Shown here piece by piece: positions 1-5,610 of a DNA stretch of 7,916 nucleotides; the first letter of the stretch is position 1, and each line of letters opens with the position of its first letter. A program made the position numbers and the translations under genes. The notes below the pieces were generated by a model that had not been told where the DNA came from, ran no database searches, and worked only from the letters and a program-made list of their open reading frames with translations. Origin of the DNA: JAEHDI01 sp035455185 (lineage in GTDB: Bacteria > Acidobacteriota > Terriglobia > Bryobacterales > Bryobacteraceae); assembly GCA_035455185.1 (NCBI GenBank), contig DATIFQ010000225.1:1-7916 (forward strand), given 5' to 3'.

Positions 1-1064
1 GCGGGGACGGCGAAGATTTTGTCGTGCCCGTGCTCCTCGGCGAGGACATAAACGGTCCGGCCGTCCGGCGAAACCTCGAAAGAGTCGGCGGAGCGGTCAA
101 AACTCGCTGTGATCACGGCGAGTTTGCCCATCGCCGGCCACACAAACCGAGCGATCCGGTTTAGATTGTATATCTTATCCGTGCTTGGATTGAAGACGGC
201 GTAGAGGTTTTTGCCGTCCGGGCTGAAGGCGGGCTTACCGTAACTACCCTCGCCGCCGGTCAGTTTCTCGGGCTCACCGCCATCCACTTTGGTCCGGAAA
301 AGGTGGAACACGACCTCATCGTAGGCCGCGGCGTTCCGGTTCAAGGTCGCGGCGAAAACGATCGATGCGCCGTCCGGCGTCCAGATTGCGTCCAATTCCT
401 CGCCGGTATTGCCCAATTCGGCGCCGAAACCGGCCTGAAATGCTACTTTTGTGCCCGAAAACAGGTCCCGCGGTTTGGCCCCCGGCTCGGCGGCCTGAAC
501 GAATGGATGGGCGTGCCGTTCGTCGAGCCAGCGGTCCCAGTGCCGGATTGGGAAGTCATTGTAAACAAGTGCGTTATACTTGCGGGCCTTTCGGTCAACG
601 CCATCCGCTGGGTACACCAGGCTGTTGAAAAGAATTGACTTGCCGTCGGGGCTCCAGCGCGGCGACTCGGCGCCGGTTTCGAGCGAAGTCATCCGAATCG
701 CTTCGCCTCCACCGAGGTCCAGAACGTAAACCTGCGCAACGTCGTCGCCTTCGCGCTTTGCCGAAAACGCGATCCTGCGGCTGTCCGGGCTCCAGGCGAC
801 GCCGCTTTCTGAGCCTTTCGTGAAAGTGAGGCGGCGTGGTTTGGCGCTGCCGTCGGCCGGAACGATCCAGAGGTCGGAAACTTGTTTGGTTGGGTCGTAA
901 GACGGCTCGGTCACGGAGAAGACTACCCATTTCCCGTCCGGGCTTGGAACGGGAGACCCGACGCGCTTCATGAGCCACATCGTCTCGTGTGAGATGGGCG
1001 TTTTGGCGTCAAAATGTGCACAAAACAGCGCAAAAACGAGCAAAAAACGACCACAAAATGCCAT
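1..1064 (-). CDS. Secreted S9-type (DPP/acylaminoacyl peptidase-like) beta-propeller peptidase, N-terminal part only
   Basis: The reverse strand is open from an ATG at 1064 to the window edge, giving 354 residues of a truncated protein. Residues 1-20 are a signal peptide (hydrophobic FLLVFALFCAHFDA, likely cut before KTP), so it is exported. The rest is a TolB/PD40-type beta-propeller: SPDG-like blade motifs recur near residues 41, 92 (SPDS), 138, 229 (TPDG), 281 and 332, each followed by a hydrophobic strand. The stretch RHWDRWLDERHAHPFVQ (174-190) is typical of S9 dipeptidyl aminopeptidase/acylaminoacyl peptidases. The alpha/beta-hydrolase domain with the Ser-Asp-His triad would lie beyond the left edge, so peptidase activity is inferred. 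A GTG at 1073 is in frame and is an equally possible start. The gene begins 16 bases after the LysE stop, consistent with one operon. A propeller-only TolB-like protein is the alternative. Confidence 0.85.
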   Translation of the reverse strand, partial: MAFCGRFLLVFALFCAHFDAKTPISHETMWLMKRVGSPVPSPDGKWVVFSVTEPSYDPTKQVSDLWIVPADGSAKPRRLTFTKGSESGVAWSPDSRRIAFSAKREGDDVAQVYVLDLGGGEAIRMTSLETGAESPRWSPDGKSILFNSLVYPADGVDRKARKYNALVYNDFPIRHWDRWLDERHAHPFVQAAEPGAKPRDLFSGTKVAFQAGFGAELGNTGEELDAIWTPDGASIVFAATLNRNAAAYDEVVFHLFRTKVDGGEPEKLTGGEGSYGKPAFSPDGKNLYAVFNPSTDKIYNLNRIARFVWPAMGKLAVITASFDRSADSFEVSPDGRTVYVLAEEHGHDKIFAVP

Positions 1065-1080
1065 AGTTTTCACGATATCA

Positions 1081-1695
1081 TCACCCGAAAAGCAGCCGGA
1101 CCCCGTCTCGAACGAGCCAGACGGCCATCCCGGCGAGGAACACTCCTGACACTCGAATGGCCACGGCGTACCCCCTTCCGCTGAGGAACTGCCGCGACCG
1201 GCCGATCAGCACCGCCAGCATGAGCTTCGAACCAACCAGACAGCTATAGAATCCGGCTAGAAACGCCACCGCCCAGGACGGGTGCTGCGTCCAGGCGTTG
1301 AGCACCATCGTGCTGCCCACTGCGATCCAGAACAGGTAGACGTGCGGGTTGAACAGGTTCGTCACGAGGGCCTTTCGAACGGACCCGGGCGATACGTCCG
1401 AAGGCCGCCAGTCGCCGGAGCGGAACCGCAGAGATCCCCACGCCAGCCAGATCAGGTACGCGGCGCCGGCCATCGCGACGGCGCCCAGCAGCGGCTCACG
1501 GCTCGAGAGTCGCGCGAGCACAAGCAGAGATACCGCTATGACTGGCAGGTCCGTGAGCAGGGGCGTGACCGCGACCTTGAGCCCTTCGCGCGTGCCGTGC
1601 CGCACAGTCTGAGCGACAAGCAGAGCCAAGAGCGGCCCAGGCGAGAGACCCGCGGCGAGGCCCAGGCCAAGGCCCGAAAACAGAAAGCCGAACAA
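1081..1695 (-). CDS. LysE/RhtB-family amino-acid exporter-like membrane protein
   Basis: This is an inner-membrane permease of the LysE family, which exports amino acids or similar small metabolites. With the chosen TTG start it has 204 residues, the usual family length. It shows about six hydrophobic segments (roughly 1-27, 41-62, 68-88, 113-134, 141-163, 178-199), the N-terminal signature LSPGP (17-21), and NLFNPH (113-118) where relatives carry NPK/NPH. The reading frame stays open upstream: an ATG at 1818 and others to 1938 would add 41 or more charged, non-membrane residues and overlap the preceding gene. No GTG or other ATG lies between 1818 and 1695. The TTG is therefore preferred on protein grounds, although no clear Shine-Dalgarno site precedes it. 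The gene sits between the LolA-like gene and the peptidase on the same strand. The substrate cannot be predicted. Confidence 0.85.
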   Translation of the reverse strand: MFGFLFSGLGLGLAAGLSPGPLLALLVAQTVRHGTREGLKVAVTPLLTDLPVIAVSLLVLARLSSREPLLGAVAMAGAAYLIWLAWGSLRFRSGDWRPSDVSPGSVRKALVTNLFNPHVYLFWIAVGSTMVLNAWTQHPSWAVAFLAGFYSCLVGSKLMLAVLIGRSRQFLSGRGYAVAIRVSGVFLAGMAVWLVRDGVRLLFG

Positions 1696-1771
1696 AGGAA
1701 TAGTGTAGCGCCGTTTTACACGCGCGCGATTTCTTGGCGGGCGGACGCATCGGCAGCGGACAAGCGAGATG

Positions 1772-2497
1772 TCACTCGTTAGACCCCGTTTCGGACGGCT
1801 TTCCGCCTGACTGTTCATTAATCCGGTAGCCGGAATACTCGATGAGCAAGTCCGTCCGGCCGACCACCCAGACATCCGTAGAGGATGTGGTGGAGACCGC
1901 CAGCCAGAAGGGGCCCATTTTTCCGTACTGATGGACAAAGGATGTCTTACGGACCCAGACCGATGGGTTCTGCGCTGGCGTTCCTTCGATCCGGGCGATA
2001 CCGTAGTCTTCGGCGTCTACCCAAACCTTTCCCTTGAACAGGTACTTGTTCTTGGTCTTTGGTGTTACTTCGAGCACAAACGATTTGCGCCCGGCGAGTT
2101 CTTCTGAACCGACCAACCGGAACGTGTAGTTCCTGGGCGTGATCTGGGTCGTGTCCCGCAGATCGTCTCGTGATGCCTCTATTTCGGAATCGAGCATCTT
2201 TCGGAAAACCCGTTTGCGGATCGCCCCCGAACCTTGCTCGCTGATTACTTCAAACTCCTTGTGGCCGGGGTATCGAAATTTGAGCCGCACGGTCATCTCG
2301 GCTCTCTGGCCAAACCGTTTGTTTTCCAAGACGTACCGGCGAACAGAGCTATAATCCCTGAGCCGCGGAGTCAGGAGTCCATCCAACTCCATCATCCGCG
2401 CTACGATTTGTTCCGTGGGGGAGACCGCCGCCTCAACTGGAGAGCCCCAGAGGGCAGCAGCCAACGCGATTGGCAGCACCTGCAACCGAGCGTACAC
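1772..2497 (-). CDS. Exported LolA-like / outer-membrane lipoprotein-sorting-like protein
   Basis: The protein has 241 residues and starts at GTG. Residues 1-24 are a signal peptide (LPIALAAALWGSPVEA, cut near VEA/AVS) with no lipobox cysteine, so a soluble periplasmic protein is expected. The body is beta-rich and resembles the LolA/LolB/RseB-type fold: paired strands such as MTVRLKFRYPG (68-78), SFVLEVTPKTKNKYLFKGKVWVDAEDYGIARIEG in part (139-172), then FWLAVSTTSSTDVWVVGRTDLLIEY (197-221) with a tyrosine-rich end. Proteins of this type are annotated as outer membrane lipoprotein-sorting proteins and are frequent in acidobacteria. Their ligand is thought to be a lipid or lipoprotein, but this one is divergent from true LolA. 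A TTG at 2485 is an alternative start, because AGAGGG (2496-2501) abuts the GTG rather than sitting upstream of it. It is the first gene of a probable three-gene operon. Confidence 0.75.
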   Translation of the reverse strand: MYARLQVLPIALAAALWGSPVEAAVSPTEQIVARMMELDGLLTPRLRDYSSVRRYVLENKRFGQRAEMTVRLKFRYPGHKEFEVISEQGSGAIRKRVFRKMLDSEIEASRDDLRDTTQITPRNYTFRLVGSEELAGRKSFVLEVTPKTKNKYLFKGKVWVDAEDYGIARIEGTPAQNPSVWVRKTSFVHQYGKMGPFWLAVSTTSSTDVWVVGRTDLLIEYSGYRINEQSGGKPSETGSNE

Positions 2498-2563
2498 CCT
2501 CTAGGCTCACACCGCCAAATACCCCCCGTAAAATCGGTCCGGAGCTTAGCGTCAATGCGGGGT

Positions 2564-2583
2564 ATCCGGTGACCGTACCGGAT
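2564..2583. repeat. Inverted repeat ATCCGGT-N6-ACCGGAT
   Basis: Two perfect 7-base arms (2564-2570 and 2577-2583) flank a 6-base spacer in the middle of the divergent intergenic region. The 20-base dyad has the size of a typical dimeric repressor operator, and it could also fold as a short hairpin in a plus-strand leader. Its position between two divergent operons favours an operator, but that is inference. Confidence 0.35.
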
Positions 2584-2635
2584 CTTACGCTGGTCTAGTA
2601 TCACATCTCCGACTGGCACACCGGAGGCTCATCTG

Positions 2636-2645
2636 TACGGCCGTA
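2636..2645. repeat. Perfect 10-base palindrome TACGGCCGTA upstream of the radical SAM gene
   Basis: TACGGCCGTA is self-complementary and ends 21 bases before the ATG at 2667. It touches the purine-rich run AGGGGTGG (2645-2652), which lies 14 bases from the ATG and is too far away to be an ideal ribosome binding site. It could be an operator half or chance in GC-rich DNA. Confidence 0.25.
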
Positions 2646-2666
2646 GGGGTGGATTGGGCATAGCGC

Positions 2667-4046
2667 ATGCGAGCGATTCTGGCGGATCTGAAGGCCTCAG
2701 GGTGTGTGATTGCGAAAGATACGGTGGCAGGGGGTTACGGATCGCGGTTCGTTCCCTTCTCCAAAGTGACCAGCGTCTACTGCTACTTCAAACAGAGACG
2801 ACTCGACCTGCCCAGCATCCAAATGGGCTATCTGGCCGCGATTCTTTCCGGACACGGACACGATGTGGTCTTTACCCGAGACGCCATCCCGGCGGGCGAT
2901 GTGGCGTTGGTCCTCTCCTCCCTGGTCGACTACCGGCGCGAGAATGAGTGGGCGGATGAAGCACGGCACCGTGGGATCCGGGTCGGCTTCGTAGGCCTTG
3001 CCTGCTCGAAAATGCCGGAACTATTCCTGGATCATGCCGACTTTCTGATCATGGGAGAGCCGGAAGCCGCGGCGTCCCGGTTGGCTTGCGGCGAGCGCTT
3101 GACCGGGCAGATCCCCAGTCCCCCGGTGGCTGACCTAGATTCCTTGCCATTCCCGAAATGGGAACTGCCGCATGAGGCTGGAGGAAAGTGGCGCCATGCG
3201 CGAAGGCGGCGTTTTCCGGTCCTGGCAAGCCGGGGTTGCACGGAATTTTGCACCTACTGCCCGCATCGGATCCTGGCCGGCTACCGCTCACGCTCCGTGC
3301 GTAACGTTGCCGACGAGCTAGAGCAGCTTAGCGAGCGCTATCCCAGGCCACACATCGTGTTCCGGGACCCTCTTTTCACCCACGATCGAGATCGCTGCCT
3401 CAGCTTGTGCGACGAAATCCTCTCACGCGGCCTCAGCCTTAGTTTCGACTGCGAAACCCGCCTGGATGGGCTGGATGATGACTTGCTCGTGGTGCTGCGG
3501 CGAGCTGGAATGAGGGCAGTAAGTTTCGGAGTCGAGACGGTCGCTCCCGAAACTCTTCGCCGGGTCGCGAGGAGACCCATACCCGAACCGCATCAAAGGG
3601 CGGTCGTTGATGCCTGTCACCGTTTGGACATCATGACGGTGGGCTACTACGTTTTCGGATTCCTGCAGGACGACTGGAGCACGATATCCGCAACGATCGA
3701 GTACTCGATCGCTCTCGGCACGACTTTTGCGCAATTCAAGGTGCTCACACCCTATCCGGGTACCCCGATGTGGAAGCAGTTCGCGCCGTTGGTCTTTGAA
3801 GGAGACTGGCAGCAGTTCAACGGGTACACTCCAACCTTCCATCACCCGAATGTCACGGCCGAGGATCTGCAATTCCTTCTTGGGGCTGCTTATGCGCGAT
3901 TCTACGCGAGACCGGGATGGCTTGTGAACTACTGGAATCTGCGTGAGTTCCTCTCCAACGCCTTGCTGCACAGGATGGACCGGAAGGTGCTTCAGTGGCA
4001 CGCCGAGAAAGAAATCTCGTTGGTATCGAGGGCCGCGGAATGCTGA
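2667..4046 (+). CDS. Radical SAM enzyme with B12-binding-like N-terminal region
   Basis: The protein has 459 residues. The first 150 or so form a Rossmann-like region of the kind seen in cobalamin-dependent radical SAM proteins: GYLAAILSGHGHDVVF (54-69), the strand VALVLSSLVD (79-88), RVGFVGLACS (105-114) and ADFLIMGEPEAA (124-135). The classic B12-ligand motif DxHxxG is absent. The radical SAM core follows, with the 4Fe-4S/SAM cysteine motif CTEFCTYCP (C191, C195, C198), the strand HIVFRDPLFTHD (229-240), the glycyl-type segment SFGVETVAPETLRR (286-299), and TPYPGTPMW (361-369), a C-terminal motif common in BchE/HpnP-like enzymes. The ATG at 2667 is the earliest possible start, since TAG at 2661 closes the frame. 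The next gene overlaps by 7 bases, so the two proteins are probably made together and act in one pathway. The reaction (methylation, C-C rearrangement or other) and the substrate are not evident. Confidence 0.85.
   Translation: MRAILADLKASGCVIAKDTVAGGYGSRFVPFSKVTSVYCYFKQRRLDLPSIQMGYLAAILSGHGHDVVFTRDAIPAGDVALVLSSLVDYRRENEWADEARHRGIRVGFVGLACSKMPELFLDHADFLIMGEPEAAASRLACGERLTGQIPSPPVADLDSLPFPKWELPHEAGGKWRHARRRRFPVLASRGCTEFCTYCPHRILAGYRSRSVRNVADELEQLSERYPRPHIVFRDPLFTHDRDRCLSLCDEILSRGLSLSFDCETRLDGLDDDLLVVLRRAGMRAVSFGVETVAPETLRRVARRPIPEPHQRAVVDACHRLDIMTVGYYVFGFLQDDWSTISATIEYSIALGTTFAQFKVLTPYPGTPMWKQFAPLVFEGDWQQFNGYTPTFHHPNVTAEDLQFLLGAAYARFYARPGWLVNYWNLREFLSNALLHRMDRKVLQWHAEKEISLVSRAAEC
4028..4032 (+). 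promoter_or_regulatory. Shine-Dalgarno site GAGGG deciding the aminotransferase start
   Basis: GAGGG lies 7 bases before the ATG at 4040, inside the last codons of the radical SAM gene. It fixes ATG 4040 as the start in preference to the longer in-frame ATG at 3995, and it fits translational coupling across the ATG(C)TGA overlap. Confidence 0.7.
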
Positions 4047-5317
4047 CGGCAATTTCCAGATACGGGGCCAGAGTGCTGCCCGACACCCAGCAGTTGATCG
4101 CCGATTGCGTGGGTTGGGGGGAACTTGTCGAAGGGCCAGCGATTGAGGAGTTCGAAGAAGCTTTTTCGCAACGGCACGAAAATCGGTCTGCGGTCGCCGC
4201 GTCCTATGGGCGGATGGCGTTCTACTACATCTTGAAGGCGCTCAACCTACCCGCGGGATCGGAGGTCATCTTTCCTGCCTTGACTTTCTGGGTGGTCCCC
4301 GAGATCGCACGAGTCCTGGGTCTAAGGCCCGTTTTCGTAGACGTCGATCGGAAAACGTTCAACATGAATCCCAGTGCTGTCGATCGTGCTGTCACTGCGA
4401 AGACTCGGGCAATCGTTCCGACGCACCTGTACGGGCTTCCGTGCGATATGGACGAGATCCTCGATATCGCGACGAAGCATAATCTTGCGGTAATCGAGGA
4501 CTGCGCGCATTCGCTCGGAGCGTTATATCGCGGCAGACCTGTCGGCACGTTTGGCGAGGCGGCCTTCTTCAGCTTTCAAACGCTGAAACCGCTGAACACG
4601 TACGGGGGCGGGATGGCCGTAGTCCGAGACGCCTCCCTCGCAAGCGCTGTCCGCGGGTTGGCGCATTCCGAGCCCCTTCCCACCGAGGCCGAAGTTCGCA
4701 AGAAACTCAACATCGGGAGGGTGCAGCGCATTCTGACCAGACCCTCGGTGTTTCGCTGGACGCTCTTTCCAATTCTCTGGGCGGCATCGTTTGTGCGAGC
4801 TCGACCCGACGTCTATCTCTGGGAAGCCATTCGTCCGCTCGATCCGCTTCCGCCTGACTACCGCCGCCGTTATAGCAATGTCCAAGCTGTCATCGGCCTC
4901 GAGGCGCTGCGCCACCTCGCCGGCTGGACCGCGGCGACACGCCGGAATGCGGAACTGCTCGCACAAACGATGACCGGGGTTCCAGGTGTTCAACTACCCG
5001 TCTGCCCCGCCGACCGAACGCACGTCTTCTACCAGTACGCTCTGCGCGTGGGCGACCGCGATCGGGTGGTGAGGTCGTGTATTCGCCGCGGCCTGGACAT
5101 CGAGACGTTGCACGTTGACGTTTGCACCCGGCTGCCGATGTTTCAGCCTTTCTGGTCACCGGCCCCGGAAGCCGACTATGCAGCCGAAGCCGTGCAATTA
5201 CCCGTGTACGCGTCTCTCTCAGAAAACCAGGTCAGATGGGTTTCCCGCATCGTAAGGGGCGCCGTCTCCGGGAACTCCCCAGCGCCGACAACGGTGCCTC
5301 AGTCCGCGCGGGACTGA
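4040..5317 (+). CDS. DegT/DnrJ/EryC1/StrS-family PLP-dependent aminotransferase
   Basis: The protein has 425 residues from ATG 4040, which overlaps the radical SAM stop (TGA 4044-4046) and has GAGGG 7 bases upstream. An in-frame ATG at 3995 would add 15 basic residues and lacks such a site. Family features in order: the cofactor-phosphate region around ASYGRMAF (54-61), PALTFWVVP (79-87), FVDVD (99-103), the PLP-ring aspartate in VIEDCAHSLGA (D154), and FFSFQTLKPLNTYGGG with the Schiff-base lysine K183. Such enzymes usually transaminate nucleotide-linked keto-sugars; some act as dehydratases or on other cyclic ketones, but the retained lysine argues for transamination. An unusual hydrophobic stretch, RWTLFPILWAASFV (239-252), sits in a segment between the two domains and may contact a membrane or a lipid-linked substrate. 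The co-produced radical SAM enzyme is the likely pathway partner. The exact product is unknown. Confidence 0.88.
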   Translation: MLTAISRYGARVLPDTQQLIADCVGWGELVEGPAIEEFEEAFSQRHENRSAVAASYGRMAFYYILKALNLPAGSEVIFPALTFWVVPEIARVLGLRPVFVDVDRKTFNMNPSAVDRAVTAKTRAIVPTHLYGLPCDMDEILDIATKHNLAVIEDCAHSLGALYRGRPVGTFGEAAFFSFQTLKPLNTYGGGMAVVRDASLASAVRGLAHSEPLPTEAEVRKKLNIGRVQRILTRPSVFRWTLFPILWAASFVRARPDVYLWEAIRPLDPLPPDYRRRYSNVQAVIGLEALRHLAGWTAATRRNAELLAQTMTGVPGVQLPVCPADRTHVFYQYALRVGDRDRVVRSCIRRGLDIETLHVDVCTRLPMFQPFWSPAPEADYAAEAVQLPVYASLSENQVRWVSRIVRGAVSGNSPAPTTVPQSARD

Positions 5318-5378
5318 ACGGCTCGATTCACCCATGTGGCTCCGCCGCGCTTATCCCGCTGGTTTTGCCGGGAAGTTC

Positions 5379-5397
5379 ACCACGAAGGCACAAAGAG
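5379..5397. repeat. Fragment of an ACCACGAAGGCAC-type dispersed intergenic repeat
   Basis: The sequence ACCACGAAGGCACAAAGAG matches a pattern I recall as scattered in many copies between genes of acidobacteria and other soil and sediment bacteria (variants of ACCACGAAGACACGAAGG). Only one copy is visible here, so repetition is from general knowledge and not shown by the window. The match breaks off at GTAAGG, which may mark an element end. Confidence 0.4.
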
Positions 5398-5464
5398 TAA
5401 GGCTGCGGGGAGAGCTATACGAGCGGGAAAACTGCTACATTTCGGACATTCACATCCGATATTG

Positions 5465-5500
5465 CTGCACCTATGCCCCCTCTTCTGAGGGGCGGTGCAG
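5465..5500. terminator. Two-part hairpin, possible bidirectional terminator
   Basis: The outer stem CTGCACC (5465-5471) pairs with GGTGCAG (5494-5500), 7 perfect pairs. The inner stem CCCCTC (5477-5482) pairs with GAGGGG (5487-5492) around a TTCT loop. A small unequal internal loop (5472-5476 against 5493) separates them. It lies between two convergent genes, where a bidirectional terminator would be useful, but no T-run follows on either strand. A structured end of the neighbouring mobile element is the alternative. Confidence 0.45.
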
Positions 5501-5598
5501 GCAGGTGCAAGCGAGGCGTCCGCTCGCGCGCGCTTTGGGGTCCTCCCGACGGGCTGTGCGCGCAGGACTAGGGAACAGCACGAAGGGAGGGGCGGTGC
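5487..5598. repeat. Exact 12-base direct repeat GAGGGGCGGTGC, copies starting 100 bases apart
   Basis: Copies lie at 5487-5498 and 5587-5598. The first forms the right side of the hairpin at 5465-5500; the second ends 13 bases before the stop of the nuclease-transposase gene. Repeated short motifs near the ends of insertion sequences can be transposase-binding sites, which is a possible but unproven role here. Confidence 0.4.
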
Positions 5599-5610
5599 GA
5601 ATTGGGTCGG

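Larger units (their letters stand above)
2498..2666. promoter_or_regulatory. Divergent intergenic region between the LolA-like operon and the radical SAM operon
   Basis: This 169-base gap separates two divergently read operons and should contain both promoters. On the minus strand TTGACG (2555-2550) resembles a -35 box, with TTTACG (2532-2527) 17 bases on as a poor -10 (3 of 6 matches), so that call is weak. No convincing -35/-10 pair was seen for the plus-strand gene. Two inverted repeats lie in the gap and are listed separately. No small gene or RNA was recognised. Confidence 0.4.
5318..5610. other. Convergent intergenic spacer with repeat and hairpin
   Basis: This 293-base gap lies between the stop of the aminotransferase (plus strand) and the stop of the nuclease-transposase (minus strand). 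It holds a dispersed-type repeat (5379-5397), a two-part hairpin (5465-5500) and a 12-base direct repeat (5487-5498 and 5587-5598). A weaker stem TCCCG/CGGGA with a 10-base loop lies at 5354-5373. Open frames across it have no recognisable product and are not called as genes. Confidence 0.6.

Noticed and set aside
303..638. Plus-strand open frames opposite the peptidase gene
   Set aside because: The minus strand is continuously open and carries a signal peptide and SPDG propeller repeats; the plus frames have no such features.
1696..1938. Longer N-terminus of the LysE-family gene, reading back to 1938
   Set aside because: It overlaps the coding end of the LolA-like gene, is rich in Arg/Ser/Pro and has no membrane character or family match.
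3995..4039. Earlier ATG start for the aminotransferase
   Set aside because: It adds 15 basic residues inside the radical SAM gene; ATG 4040 has the well-spaced GAGGG and the typical stop/start overlap.
5318..5610. CRISPR-like repeat array in the spacer
   Set aside because: Only two copies of a 12-base motif are present, with no regular spacing of further units and no cas genes; the Cas4-like domain belongs to the TM0106 family, not a CRISPR locus.
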